DNA of 64,000 nt from Monoplex corrugatus (GCA_030674185.1 JAPXFY010000015.1:28745185-28809184), one strand, 5' to 3'; positions 12,233 to 25,770 are shown, numbered from the stretch's first letter. A program made the numbers and translations. The notes: a model not told the origin generated them from the sequence alone.

Positions 12233-12780
12233 GGGTATGTATATATATGTGAGTGTATATGTGAGTGTATATGTGTATGTGAGTATATCTGTATGCATGT
12301 GTATGCTTTGAGTATCTGAAGATATATACATGTTGGCAGAATGTAGATGAATATATGTGCGTACATTTTGATTCAGTCTATGTTTCAATATGTTAATTTA
12401 TGCAGAAAAATATGCTACTGGAGTTTACTAGATAAACTAATCATTTGTTCAGCACTGTACGTCTTGCTTGCCAGTGACAATCACCAAAAAAACATTATTG
12501 TTTTTATGTAATGTCTGCATATGTTTGTTTGATAGAATGCTTTTTGCTCGGAAAGTTGGTTTAATTGTTTGCTGTTTCGTGGTTTTTCTTCTTGTATTGT
12601 GTTTAGCTGTGTCAATGAATGACTTTGTCCATGTAAACATGTGTACACTTTGTCACAACGAAAATGAATGTATTCATTATTGCTGTAAAATTGATAATTG
12701 TATTGAGATAGTACCTGCATTTCGTTACATACAGATTTGAAAAAAAATATTAAATATTTATAGGTCAGTTTATAGTTATA

Positions 12781-15700
12781 ATGGCGGACCTTAGCATTGC
12801 ATCATTAAACTGTCAAGGTCTTGGAAATCCTCAAAAGAGAAGAGATGTGTTTCAGTATCTCAAACAAAAAAATAATGAGGAGAGATGTGTTTCAATATCT
12901 CAAACAAAAAAGTGATTCTATTTGTTTCTTACAGGATACACACTCTGAATTTAAACTAGAACCATACATTAAATCTGAATACAGTTATACGTGCTACTTT
13001 GCTTCTTACAGTTCACAATCCAGAAGAGTTGCATATTTAATAACATTTTTTAATTGAAAATAAAGGAAGTCTACAAAGACAGTAGATAATTGTTTTATGT
13101 TTCCTTCACAATGATGAATAACTGTCAATATTTATGGGCCAAATAGAGACACACCAGAATTTTATGAAAGTTAGAACAACACATCAAAGAAGTAGGGTTT
13201 TCACATGTAATCACAGGGGGTGACTGGAATCTTGTACTTGACACCAACATGGATTGTTACAAATATAAACATGTCAATGTCCAAACACAAGAGAAGAAAT
13301 TGCCATTCACTTAGACTTGTTCGAGCTCATATTGCTTATAGCCCAGCTGACTACCAGAGCCATATAAGGGCTAACACCACATCAAAAACAACAACCCACT
13401 TAATTTAAGATAAAAGACAACAGGTAAAAACCATGCTCACCGTTAACACTTGCAAATCTAAAATGCAAATACAGAAAAACAGCGGTAAAATCAGATCAGG
13501 TGAAATCTATTGATCTCTTGTAAAAACTGGAAAATTGCATCAGTAGGGACATCTCAGAAGAGGCTCTTTAAGGAGTCCGCCGTGTAGTGCTTTTGTCTCA
13601 CATCATACAAGTCGTAGCAATCAAGGAGGAGGTGTCTGATGCTCAACTGCTTGTCACATGCTTCTTCATTTTGTAAAAGGTACGAATGAGTGTAGGATGT
13701 GTGACCCATATGTAACCGACATAACACTGACCCATATGTAACCGACATAACACTGTCTCTTTCTCATGGTTCCCTGCAGCAGATGGGAGAATTTCTTTCA
13801 GGCTAGGGCGATTTGGAAAAGTTTGTTGTAAATATGTCTGTTCATTCCAATCCTCCTGCAACTTAACCGATACTTGGAGAGAGATTAATCCAGACATAAC
13901 ACCACACCACCAACACCACATCAACCAAACTGTCTGGATTTCTTTTCAAAATGTAAAGGAAGCTGAAATTGTTTATGGGTATCATTTAAACCATTCAATG
14001 ATTACTCTGAAACCAAAGACTTTTTGGAAATTTAACAGATCCTTGTTAAAAGATACTGAATATATAGAAGAAATGAGTACTGAAATTAAGAACGTAACCA
14101 AGGAATATGATATACCAGTGTACAATCAAAAAAGGATTGAGAACATTTCTAAAACAAACATTCAATTTAAAATATCACACCAGTTATTTCCTGATGTCCT
14201 GAGAAAATATGATGAAAAACAATTGCATATATACATCAATGAAAAAAATGTCAGAGCACAGAAAACAAGAATCAACTAAAGACAGAAATGCAGCATCCAG
14301 AGCAGATAACATGTAAATCTGACCAACAGAATAAATGCTTGGAAGAATGTACAGCCAATTTGACTGAAATTATAAAAAAGAAAATGGATGGCATTCTTCT
14401 ATGATCTCGAGCTAAATGGATAGTAGAAGGTGAAAAAATATCAACATACTTTTGTAACCTCAAAAGGAGACAACTTATCAGTAAATTTACAACAAAACTT
14501 GTTTCAAAAGGAATAGAAAAAGTTGGGCAGAATGAAATACCTCAAGAAGTCGAAACATTTTATAAAGATTTACACAACAAGAAAATGTTAGGTCACTCTG
14601 AAATAAAAGACCTAGTAGGCCTAAATGATATTCCAACACTATCAGATGATGAAGCAAATGAAATAGAAGAACAGATTACTCTACATGAAGCAAGTCAAGA
14701 GCTAAAAGATATGAAAAATAACAACATCCCAGGTTTTGATGGATTTAATGCAGAATTTTTCAAAGTATTTTGGAATAAAATAGGTTCTATCATTGTCAGA
14801 TTGTTAAATGAAGGTCGTAAAAATGGTGAATTATCTGTAACTCAGAAAGAGGGTGTGACTGTTTGCATACCTAAAGCCAAAGGTGATAAACTAACAGATT
14901 GCATTAAAAACTTGAGACCAGTATCATTGCTAAATGTTGTATATAAAATTGGTGGTTCATGTATAGCCAATCGTCTCAAATCAACACTCCCTTCTCTTAT
15001 TTTTGAACATCAGACTGGATTCAAGTCAAACAAATACACAGGGGATAACATTAGATATATGACACCATTCATTATCTGATCTACAATCATCTTCACGGTT
15101 TTCATCTTTGTATTGCCTTTGAAAAGGTGTTTGACTTTGACTCTATAGACTGTAACTTCATGATGGAAGTTTTGAAAATATTTGGATTTGGCCTAGACAT
15201 CTGTCAGTGGATCCACTCATTTTGTTATAAAATTAAATCAACTGTTACTGTAAATGGAAATACTTCCACTGGTTTCCAACTGAGAGAAGATGTCAACAAG
15301 GAGACCCCATTTCACCTTATTTATTTATACTGTGTGTAGAAATTCTTGGAATCATGATATGAAAAAATGATGAAATTAAAACTAAAAGGTATATAACTAT
15401 TAACAACTGTACACAAAAGATTTTGCAATATGCTGATGATACACAAATCATAACACAAGGTGATGCAACTTCTTTTGAACAAACTATTAACACACTGAAC
15501 AGTTTTGGATGGAAATTTGGTTTATTAATAAACACAAATAAAACACAAGCTATACGGCTTGGAAGTAAGAAAAATTCCACAACCAAATATTTACCATATC
15601 TAAAAATGGAATGGAATCCATCCAAGTTTAAGATTTTATGTGCTTGGTTTACTGCAGATTAATAGGCTGTGAAAAAATCAATTAGGACGATAAATTTTCA

Positions 15701-16700
15701 GAAATCTTAAATTTATTCAAGATATGGATAAAAAGATCAATCACCCCACTGGGACCAATAGCCGTTCTAAAATCTTTAATTTCATCTAAAATTGTACATC
15801 TATGGCTGCTTACTCCTAATCCACCTGATAGCTTTATCAAAAACTTACAAAAGTTGTGCTTCAAATTTACATCGAAAAGAAAACCAGACTGCATTGATAG
15901 AAAATCTGCAGTAAAATGTATTCATGAAGGAAGAATTTTGACATAAAACAGTTTATAAACAAGCTAAAAGTTATCTGGATACAAAAGTTAAACAACACAA
16001 ACCATAAATGGAAAAACAAAATAACTGTTGTTTACCATGATTGATAACATCAGTATGTATGGATCATGTTGACCAGTTAATACCAAAGTCAAAATGTTCT
16101 GGCAACACGTGTTAGATGCTACAAAGAATTAATAGTGAAAATACACCCAACAGCTTCTGAAGAATTTACTACTGAACCAATGTTCTGTAATGACAATACA
16201 ACTGAAAACAAAACAATCTTACACAAAAAAATGGATCAACAAAGGTATCTTTAGTGTGTTTCATTTTATAAATGAAAAACAATGGTCACTTTTTGACTTA
16301 TGATGAATTCAAAACTACATTAGTACATACGGATCAATCTCAAATTTTATCAATGCAACTCAGTTTGTCAATTTTGGTATTCTTCTGAATTGTCATTAAA
16401 TGAAAAATGTGTACATATGTATACATGTTATCTGAAACTGAACGAAGAATTAATTATATTTAGAACATCCAAGAGCTTTGAAACAGATGATATCTTTTAT
16501 TTTCTTCCTATATTTGCAAAATTTTTCTCATAATGTTATATAAATGTTGAATAGAGAAAACAGAACCCACTCTTCAAATATTCTTGCAACAGCTTAAATG
16601 GAAGTTCAACACAGAAAGACATAAAGCATATGTGAATATGTGCTATACATACAACGTCTGTGTCAAAGTGGTCTTATCATTTACTTCTGATGTATGACAC
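12781..16700 (+). pseudogene. Tx1/L1-like LINE ORF2 remnant
   Basis: It begins ATGGCGGAC and reads into an APE-type endonuclease (LNCQGLGNPQKRRDVF, ICFLQDTHSE, then GDWNLVLDT near 13217). It is interrupted at 13318-13925 by a Jockey-like 3' end. It then resumes with linker and RT sequence: GFDGFNAEFFK, LRPVSLLNVVYKI, and the catalytic box YADDTQI at about 15429. C-terminal residues (FSVFHFINEKQWSLF) can still be read near 16260. A 40-bp piece near 12840-12912 is tandemly duplicated. Many stops and frameshifts show that it is dead. The ORF1-like remnant at 8138 may belong to it. Confidence 0.75.
13318..13925 (-). mobile_element. Jockey-like LINE 3' end inserted in the Tx1/L1 copy
   Basis: The minus strand encodes the end of a Jockey-type ORF2 (CDKQLSIRHLLLDCYDL, the C-terminal Cys/His motif). 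It finishes with the 3' UTR block that also ends the copy at 43000-43078. A 29-bp stretch with TGACCCATATGTAACCGACA is locally repeated at about 13707-13757. It separates the endonuclease from the later part of the surrounding ORF2, so it is a nested insertion. Confidence 0.7.
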
Positions 16701-16711
16701 ATTTATACACA

Positions 16712-16712
<1 letters not shown>

Positions 16713-16779
<67 letters not shown>

Positions 16780-17029
16780 TTGTCTCAACCTAATGTTCAG
16801 CAGAATGGCCAATGAGTCAAATCAATGAATGAAGATCATGTTACAACATAAAAGTAGATCATGATGCAGTGTAGAGGACATGCCTTTTTCTGTAAAAAAA
16901 AAAAAAAAGACAAACATCCTCTGTTCAAAGATTTTTTTTCATTGACATCAGTACAGAAAAACAAAACAGTATGCAGTCATTGCTGACATATGAAGGCTGT
17001 TGGATTCTGATATTGTTTGTTTGTTTGTT

Positions 17030-17118
<89 letters not shown>
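16713..17118. repeat. (TA)n, then (TTTG)n and (GT)n
   Basis: TA repeats cover 16713-16776. A short unremarkable stretch follows, then TTTG repeats at 17014-17034 running into GT repeats to about 17118. Cys/Val and Thr/His frames here are artefacts. Confidence 0.95.
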
Positions 17119-17121
<3 letters not shown>

Positions 17122-17907
17122 CGTGCGTGTATGTGCATGCAGGCATGTATTAAATTGATTTTTTTTTTTAATACTTTGTTGTATATGTTGATTATGCACT
17201 GTATACATTTCAAGATGTTTGTAAATGTTATGTAGGCCTATTTGAAAATTAGTATAAAAAGAAAAATTGAAAAAAACAACACACGAGCTGTTACATGACA
17301 TACCATGACAAAGAAAAATGCAGGACTGATAATAGTGATATTAGTGATAATTCCATATAATTCCATACAATGTTAAAATTACAGAATGAGATAAATAAAT
17401 TACACAATAATATCTTTTTTTTAAATCTCATGTGTTGCCTACACATAAAGTTTGTCACTAATGAGTAATATCAGAGAGACTGTTAAGGCTACTGGTTTAC
17501 CCATGAATTACAATATTTGGCAACTGTGCTGCATTGATCTCTCTCATCCTGTAAATTTCCCACATGAATGCACAGCTTAACTTCACTATCTTTAATAACA
17601 TCTAAATCCTAACACTAACCCTGCCACATTCTCTTATCCTCATCCTTTGGGTTGGTAATCTATTCACACATAGAAACAATTATGAGGGTGATAAAAATGG
17701 GGTTCAACAAGTATTAGGTCTCAGACAGATTACATCTACGAGAAGGCTAAACTTGAACCAAAATAAATACTGTTAAATATGTCTTTTTTTTTCATATCAT
17801 CATGGTCATGATGGTGTATGCGCTTTAGCAGACTTTAAATTTGCCCACTAGATGTTTTAGAACTGTGTAACAAATGGCTACAGGCTATCCGTGTTAAACA
17901 TCTAGGT

Positions 17908-17945
<38 letters not shown>

Positions 17946-18584
17946 GCTGTTGTTGTTTTAGAATTGTCTGGAATCATTGCTGTTGTTGTTGTCTAAATAT
18001 AATTCAGGAAATTCAACTTCAAATTGCTCAGTTCCAGTTCTTCCAATAGGCCTATTTGTATTACAGATCTACATTTCTAAAAACTCAATTGGGCAATACT
18101 TGACATCATTTCACTACTTTCTATGCAAAATAATATTCTTCAATGCAAAATAATTTTCTTCACTCGATTACTTGTATCTCTAAGCATAAGCATAAGCACA
18201 AGTGGGAGTGCAGCTGAGACTTGGCATCTTTGTAGTCGCATCGGGAATGTTAAAGCCAATAAAGGGAGACCATTTCGGTATTTGCAAATTTCGGAAAATT
18301 AAAAATTAGTTTATATACCTAGATCTACAGTTAAGCCTTAAAACAAAAGTAAAAGCAGAAAGTGGAGAATTGATCCGCTCTCGCATTTGATCAGATAGTG
18401 TAAGCAAACCTTAAGAAAAATATAATGCCGTTTATACTGTATCAGATCGATATATAAGAACAGATCGGCACACAGCAAACCACCATTCCACTGTCTTTCT
18501 GCTAGGTACAGCGACCGTAAAAAACATGTCTAGTGTTGCTAAAAAAGCATGACCAAAATCTCGTAATAGTATCACAATACTCAC
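17119..18584. other. No gene; (GTT)n tract
   Basis: AT-rich sequence with no recognisable protein. A GTT trinucleotide tract lies at about 17906-17958. It would be intron of the minus-strand gene if the first exon proposed at 18585-18628 is real. Confidence 0.4.
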
Positions 18585-18628
18585 TGCATTTCTTTGCTTG
18601 CATCTTCAATAGCTTGTACAGCGTTCAT
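18585..18628 (-). CDS. Candidate first coding exon of the zinc-finger gene
   Basis: On the minus strand an ATG at 18628 opens 14 codons (MNAVQAIEDASKEM) plus two bases, ending CA|GTGAGT, a good donor. A stop codon lies six codons upstream in frame, supporting this ATG as a start. The exon leaves two bases of a split codon. The zinc-finger exon at 2031 begins with exactly the one missing base, giving a His codon. Strand, order and phase all fit a single gene with a 16.5-kb intron full of transposons. A phase match has a one-in-three chance of being accidental, and no transcript evidence is available. Confidence 0.4.
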
Positions 18629-18734
18629 GACGTCTGATTTGTGTCAAAATGATGACAATAACATAACATGAATGTTGTAACGACAATGTCTTCCAAAAAA
18701 AGTTTCGTTTACTTTTTTGGGGGGAGTCTATGAA

Positions 18735-18742
18735 CCGGAAGT
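18735..18742 (-). promoter_or_regulatory. ETS-type motif in the candidate promoter
   Basis: CCGGAAGT, the classical ETS/GABP core found in many TATA-less promoters, lies about 110 bp upstream of the candidate start codon at 18628. A second core, CCGGAAAT, lies at about 18811-18818. Confidence 0.35.
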
Positions 18743-19253
18743 CGACGATGCTGATGATAAACTTTGGATTGGAATAGGCCTAAGCTAGGGAGTTCTTAAG
18801 TCTTTGATCCGACCGGAAATATATTTTAATGACTTTCATATTTTCTCTCTGAATAAGATGAACTGTTGGGAGATGGGGAGTTCGGCTGGAACAAATGAGT
18901 AACAGATTTGATGGACCAAAGGGGCAGAAGGTCAATGGATTAATCAAAGGCATGCAGAATCGATGGATTCCAGACGCAGAGACTGGACGCCTGAGCTCTA
19001 AAACTAACGTCATCTAATGGTAGTTACTAGAACATTGGATTGGACAGACGTTAGTTGTTATTGTTATGAAAAATGTGTAATCAAAACTGGACTGGTAGTA
19101 TAAATGCATCACGTTGAGTTTATTAAAAGTCTTACAAAAGAAGATTATTTTATATTCACTCGAGAGGTGTCTGCCTCTCTATCTCAGTATCTGTACATTT
19201 AACATTATGTACGTGACAGAGGGGGAGACAAAAAATATCTCAACCCAGCAGTT

Positions 19254-19315
19254 GCGCTGAAGAAGTCGGCTGGATCGCCGATGAAAGCTACGCAGTAAGT
19301 AGCCTTTTTTGTAAC
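19254..19315 (+). other. Hammerhead-ribozyme-like core, imperfect
   Basis: CTGAAGA (19257-19263) fits the CUGANGA core. It is followed by a TCGGC/GCCGA hairpin, then GAAA, then a perfect 5-bp stem GCTAC/GTAGC with a 7-nt loop. CAGTT before the core and AACTG after it could form stem I. Two defects are visible: an extra A before stem II, and C where the conserved U should precede the cleavage site. It may be a decayed copy or a chance resemblance. Confidence 0.3.
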
Positions 19316-19777
19316 TGAGAGCCAGGTTCAACCAGGTAGCCATTATAAAAAAAATATGTAGACACGTGTTTCTCAATTCTTTTGGATGGATGTTAACCAC
19401 ATATGGGTCAAAGATGTGGATCATTAAGGAGTCGCAAAGGGGAAAGTTTGACAGATAAAGCACCAAGATCAAGGTCACATGGACCAAAAAAATGTCAATT
19501 CAGCAGTTGTCCAGGAAGCCATAGGAACAGTTTTCATTCAAAATCTGTTTTTGCAGTTGTAACAGTCTACTAGTGCTCTCAATATGCATCTAGTTTTATT
19601 TCATATGAACTTTTTCAAGGTCTCACCAAAGACCAACAACTGGTAAAGGTTTGTGAAGATGCCAGCAGCTGAAAACTGTTAGGAATCAGCTGTATAGATG
19701 CAGAAAAGGACACCTGGGAAATTGAGACAATCATCATCAGATGAAACATGCATAGAAGATAAGAAAATAAAATAGCA

Positions 19778-22162
19778 TCATTGAAGATATTTCACAACTT
19801 CTTTCTGTGCAGCATTGCATGTTTGAGTCAACCCAATTTTTACTTTGCAGGTGTGAATAAACAGGTCATGAAACAGACGAATCAGGGTCATGAACTTTCT
19901 TGGGCAGCCAAGTTTCTGAAGGACTGTCCACAAGGCTACTGTGTTGACAGTATCAGACACCTTAGTCAGATCAGTGAAGACTGCATATAGATCCAGATTC
20001 TGTTCTCTGCACTTCTCTTGCACCTGATGGACCAGAAACATCATATCAGTTGTGCTTCCACCCGGACAGAATCCACACTGGGATTCTGGGAGGTTCTTCT
20101 CAGAGATGGTAGAGGTCAGGTGATTAGGGATGAGGCGCACCAAGATCTTGCCAGCAATAGACAAGAGAGATATGCCTCGGTAGTTGCTACAGTCGGATTT
20201 GTTTCCCTTGTTTTTGTAGAGGGAGATAATTGTGGCATCTCTGAACTCCTGGGGCATGTCCTCTTCCACCCAGATGCTGCAGAGGAGGTCATGGAAGGTG
20301 TCAAGAGCCACTGGTCCCGTGGCCTTGTAGATTTCTGCAGGGATCCCATCCTTGCCAGGGGATTTTCCGGAGCTGGTGTAATTGTTGGTTTTCTGGACCT
20401 CTTCCTAGCTAGGAGGGAGGTCGAGGCTGTGAATCATGGGTCTCTGAGGGATCTGGTTCAGGACTTCGTTGCTGACAGTGGAGGGCCTGTTGAGAAGAGT
20501 GTTGAAGTGTTCTCTTCATCTTTCATTTATGGCTTTCTTCTCTTTCAGTAGTGTGCTGTTCGTTGACATGGCAGGGCTGGTGCTTGGTCAAGATGGTCCA
20601 TACACTGCCTTGATAGCACTGAAGAAAATCTTCGACATTTTAGTGTCAGCATGCAACTGGGCGGCTTGGGCACGGCACTGGAGGTGTTTGAATTTGTCTC
20701 ACTTAGAGGTGGAGGAAAAGTCATTCTGCCAGGCTATGAACGCCTTCTGCTTTTCATCTAGGATCTGGGTAATTGCTTCATCATTCTCATTGAACCAATC
20801 CTGGTGCACTTTCTTCTTTGGGCCAAGTGTCAACCGGGCTGCCTCTTTCACCATCGTGCTGAACTGGTTCCATTGTTGAATTGGACTTCCAGAGAGTCAT
20901 CCAGGCTGCTCACAAAGTGGTCCCAGTGGCCTGGATGTTTGAGCTTGGTGATGTTGAATGATGGTTGGATGAACTTGGGTTTCTTCTTAATGGGTAGGGG
21001 CGATGTAGAGATTGATGACTGACATGACAAGACAGTAGTTGGACCAACATCATGCTCCTCACATGGCCCTGGTATTTCTTAAGTCTCCAACATCAAGTCA
21101 ATCATGTGCCATTGCTTGGACCTAAGATGCATCTGGATATTTTTGTATTTGTCGGCTTGCCTAAAAATGGTGTTGGTGATTGGAGAGTATCGAGTTACTC
21201 TCCACACAAAGGCTCAGGAGCAGCAAACCATTAAAGTTCACACGTTGCCTGTACCATGTGGTCCCAGCAAGCCCTTCCAGTTTTTATAGTTAGTGCCGAC
21301 TCTCATGTTGAAGTGGCCTAGTAGTATGAGTGTATGTCCAAGGGGTACAGCCTTCACATGATTGTTCAGATCCTCGTAAAAAGTTTCCTTTGCTTCATCA
21401 CTGCTGGTCAGTGTTGGGTCATATGCACTATCACTGTGACATACCGGGAGGCATTCAGTGGGAAGTGGCGTTTCATCAGTCATTCATTGATGGCAATAGG
21501 GAGGTCTGGTAGCTGCTTGACAAACGATGACTTGATTGCCAGTCCAATCCCATGGATTCTTTCTTCATCTTGGACTTTATCTTTCCAGAAGAAAGTGTAG
21601 CCACCTTCGGGCTCAGCAACAGATCCAGTCTGCCAGTTTTGTTTCGCTGAATGCAGCAACATCGATGCTGTAGTGTGACAGTTCTTTTGTGATGAGGGCT
21701 GTTCTCTTCTCCGGTCTTGTTGAGGTTTCTCTGTCCATAAGTGTTCAGACATTCCATGTTCCAAAGATCATCTTCTTGCTTTTCTTTGTGTTTCGACCAC
21801 AGGCGGGGTAACACTGCCAGCTACGGTAAACTGGCCTGTGAGCAAAGGGACAAGCAATGTTTGAGACACCTTTTAAAATCTCTTCCTTTGACTATCCTAA
21901 ACAAGGCAGCTCGGTCACCTCGGGAAACGCCAAACTGATCTGTTGTCCCGGGGTCAGGGAGAGAGTGACTCTTATCTCTAGGCCGCCTACATCCAGGGTT
22001 GGAACTACAATTCCGAGTGGATGTCTCCACCAGTTGCTTTGCCCCTTCCCTATTGCCACAGACTTTGAAGACAGCGGGATACAGAAGAAGAGTTGAGATG
22101 CTCTAAACGGTTGCACATAGAGACTTGTACAGGAATTTATTTTATAGTGGGAGGATCGTTGC
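19778..22162 (-). pseudogene. Minus-strand LINE, endonuclease and partial RT
   Basis: From the right, a 5' UTR-like stretch (about 22160-21830) precedes endonuclease sequence (GYTFFWKDKVQDEERIHGIG, LTSSDEAKETFYEDLNN, and ILLGHFN, where GDFN is expected). RT follows at 20311-19778 (SLYKNKGNKSDCSNYRGISL, LPESQCGFCPGGSTTDM, and FTDLTKVSDTVN in the catalytic A box). RT breaks off near 19778, so the 3' part is missing, the reverse of normal LINE 5' truncation. The type is common in animals and related to RTE-like elements, but I am not sure of the clade. A probable 5' continuation lies at 25771-26230. Confidence 0.75.
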
Positions 22163-25100
22163 ATGCACTGCGCGATCCTGTCGTGGTGGACGTCTCCACC
22201 GACTTTGGCACAATCTGCCTCCTGCTGTGCCAGTCCGACACCACTTTTCGTCTTCTGCTTCTTCGTCTCCTCTACTGCCCCGGCACTCGACCTTGCTGCT
22301 GCAAACTTCGTCTCCTGCTCTGCCGTCTTCGCCTTCGCCTTCTGTCCCGCTGGTGCCGCCTTCGCCTTCTGTCCCGCCGGTGCCGCTTTCGTCTTCTGTC
22401 CCGCCGGCGCTGCCCTCATCTTCTGTCCCGCTGGTGCTGCCTTTGTCTTCTGTCCCATTGGTGCCGCCTTCGTCTTCTGTCCTGCGGGTGCCTCCTTCGT
22501 CTTCTGTCCCGTCGTTGCTGCCTTCATCTTCTGCCCCGCTGGTGTCACCTTCGTCTTCTGTCCCGTCGGTGCTGCCTTCGTCTCCACCTCGGCCGCTGCA
22601 TTGTGATAAACTAAAACTATGCCTTTTTAACGCTCAGTCAACATGCACTGATGGCAAAGCCGATGTCATTGCTGAATTTATCGCAGATAAGCATGTTGAC
22701 ATTGCTTTTATCACCGAAACATGGCTTAACCCCCTTGGTCATGAACCTATACATGCGAGTCTCACTTTGAGTGGTTACAGGCTTGCTTCTTTCCATCGCT
22801 CATCCCGAGGTGGTGGTATCGCCATCCTCTACAACGACTCACTCCATTCCCGCCTGTCTTTCTCGCAGTCTCTGCCTTTCTCCCATCCTTCTTTCGAGCA
22901 CGTTGAAGTATCCTTCCAATCCACCCCTCACCCCATCACCTTCTCCTGTGTCTATCAACCTCCACCTAGCTCTGCCAACAAGCTCACCACATCCATGTTT
23001 CTCTCTGACTTTGATCAACTTCTTGATTACTACTGCCTCTTACCTGGAAATCTCATCATTCTAGATGACATCAATGTCCACTATGACAACACTCACCGTT
23101 ATGACACAAGACATATCATCAACTCTCTGTCCAATCACAATATGACTCAATACATTTCTGAACCAACCCATCAAAAAGGTCACATTCTTGACTGGATCAT
23201 TTCTCATGATCACCACAATTCAGCTACTGACAACTGCTTAGTTCTTTCTACCCATCTAACTTCAGCCCTTCCATCTGACCACTCTGCAATTCTCTGTTCT
23301 CTTGATATTCCTCCTCCTTCCCGTACCATGCGCACAGTGACTCGACGCAATCTCAAATCTATCAACCTCTCCACATTTTCATCTGATGCCTTCCGTCTCC
23401 TTTCTGAAAAGTCACATAACCTTGCCGATGAATTCTATACTACTCTCCACCATCTTCTGGACACTCATGCTCCAGCCACAACCCGTCTTTTACCTGACCG
23501 CCCCCCTACCCCCTGGCTCACTCATGAGATTGCCTGTGCAAAATGTGCCCGCCGCAGAGCAGAGCGCCGCTGGCGCAAATCCAAACTCACTGTACATAGG
23601 CAACTTTTCCAAGCCTCTAAAACAAAAGTATCCACCCTCATTGCATCTGCAAAAACAAGCTATTTCCAAACCAAAATCCTGAATGCCTCTTCTTCAAAAG
23701 AACTCTTTACAACCATGAATCATCTCCTTGGCACACGAAAAGATTTACCTCTCCCAACAAAACACACAAATGAAGAACTCCCATCTGTATTCTCCAAGTA
23801 TTTCACCACTAAAATACAAACTCTTCGTGACAGGCTTGACAGGACACTCTGTCAACCATGCCCACCTGACCCTTCCTTCTCTGGCACACCTCTTACTACT
23901 TTTACCCCAGTCTCACAAGAAGAAATTCTCAACACAATCAGATCCATGTCATTCAAAACCTGCGAACTGGATCCTCTTCCAGGTTCTCTCTACTCTGACT
24001 GTCTCCCTACGCTCCTCCCATTCATCACTGACATCATCAACACTTCTCTCCAAACTGGAACTGTCCCAATTCCTTCAAGTTTGCTATTGTTCACCCTCTC
24101 CTCAAGAAATACAATTTAGACCCAAATGAACTGAAAAATTACCGGCCTATCTCTAATCTCTCTTTCTTGTCAAAACTGCTTGAAAAAGTTGTCCTCAACC
24201 AACTGAACTCTCACCTGTCTGCCAACAATCTCCTCAATCCTTTCCAGTCAGCCTACCGCCAGTGCCATAGCACTGAAACTGTCTTGCTACACATTCTCAA
24301 CAATCTCCTCCTTGCAACTGATACTGGCAAAGTCTCTCTCCTCACACTCCTTGATCTGTCTGCAGCCTTTGATACCATTGAACATGATATTCTCCTTTCT
24401 AGACTTCATCATACTTTTGGCATCTCTGACATTGCTCTCTCCTGGTTCACTTCATATCTATCAAACAGAAAACAAACTGTTCTCATCAATGGCACTTACT
24501 CTCAACCTGCATACCTGACCTGTGGTGTTCCACAAGGATCTGTCCTTGGCCCTGTTCTTTTCACTCTTTACACCTCCCCCCTGTCCATCATCATCAACTC
24601 CCACTCTATAAAACATCACTTCTATGCTGATGACACCCAACTTCAAGACAGTGACTCACCTGACAATATACAGCGCCTCCTGACTCGCACCACTGAGTGT
24701 TACTCGGACATTATAAAAATTGGATGACATACAACAAACTTCAGCTAAATGATGACAAGACAGAAGCTATCCTCATTGGCACCCGTCAGAAACTTTCTCA
24801 GCTGCCTCCTCTTTCTCTCCCATTATGTAACACATCAGTCCCAATTTCTGATTCAGCTAAAAACCTTGGTGTCTGCATTGACTCTACCCTCTCCATGAAC
24901 AACTTTGTTTCTCAAACTGCCAGATCTTGCTACTATCACCTCCATCATATAAGCCTGATCAGGAAGTATCTCTCTGTGGAAACAACTGCAAAACTCGTTC
25001 TCTCCTTCATAATGTCTCGCATTGACTATTGCAATTCACTCCTGTCCGGTCTTCCTGCCTCCACCACTCACATCCTACAGCGCATTCAAAACAATGCTGC

Positions 25101-25770
25101 ATGCCTTGTACTCAAAAAGAAAAAAGCTGACCACATATCTCCTCTCCTGGCACAACTTCACTGGCTCCCTGTATCAAAGCGCACACAGTACAAACTAGAC
25201 ACCATGTGCTACAAAAGCCTCAATAACGCAGCCCCCGATTACCTGTCAAGCCTACTTGAGATCTATGTTCCCTCACGTACCCTCCGCTCTGCCTCCGATC
25301 CTCTGACTTTTCGCTTTCCACGCACTAAGCTCAATACCTATGGTCCACGAGCCTTCTCTGTTTCTGGTCCGCCTCTCCTGGAACAAACTTCCTCTCTCAG
25401 TCCGTCAGCAACCTACTTTTGTCTCCTTCAAGTCCGCTCTCAAAACTCACCTTTTCTCCTCTGCATAAAATCCTGACCTCACTCAATCCCCTCTGCAGCC
25501 TGTCTCCACTCGGAGGGGAATCACATTGCAATATATAATTGTATATAATATGCTCTCTATAATTTTCCATTGCTTTTATTCTTTCTCCCCATTTATAGCC
25601 GTGTGCGTGTGTGTGTGTGTGTGTGTGCGTGAGTGCGTGTGTGTGCGTGCGTGCGTGTGTGTGTGCGTGCGTGCGTGTGTGTGTGTCTGTTTCAGCGCTT
25701 AGATTTGATTTTATCAAGATTTTGCGCTATATAAATATTGTAATTATTATTATTATTATTATTATCCCAC
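22163..25770 (+). mobile_element. L2/CR1-like LINE, copy A
   Basis: This is a plus-strand element, 5'-truncated relative to copy B. After a Pro/Ser/Val repeat region, an APE endonuclease starts near 22610 (FNAQSTC, ITETWL, LDDINVHYD, SDHSAIL). RT follows (YRPISNLSFLSKLLEKVVL, DLSAAFDTIEHD, GVPQGSVLGPV, FYADDTQL near 24620) and then a conserved C-terminus (SWNKLP in copy B). It ends with the family tail AGCGCTTAGATTTGATTTTA, TTGCGCTATATAAATATTG and (ATT)n. Three small indels against copy B break the frame: minus one base near 24067, plus two near 24712, plus one near 25372. It is inactive but young. Confidence 0.9.
22325..22590 (+). repeat. 27-bp minisatellite inside the L2-like ORF
   Basis: Nine to ten copies of a 27-bp unit (core CTTCTGTCCCGCTGGTGCCG) encode a 9-residue repeat of the form PSSSVPLVP. 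The unit length is divisible by three and it contains no stops, so all three plus frames and one minus frame stay open. The same array is in copy B at about 53085-53345. Confidence 0.9.

Noticed and set aside
21892..22587. Minus-strand frame rich in AP-GQK repeats
   Set aside because: It is the antisense shadow of the 27-bp minisatellite in the L2-like ORF.
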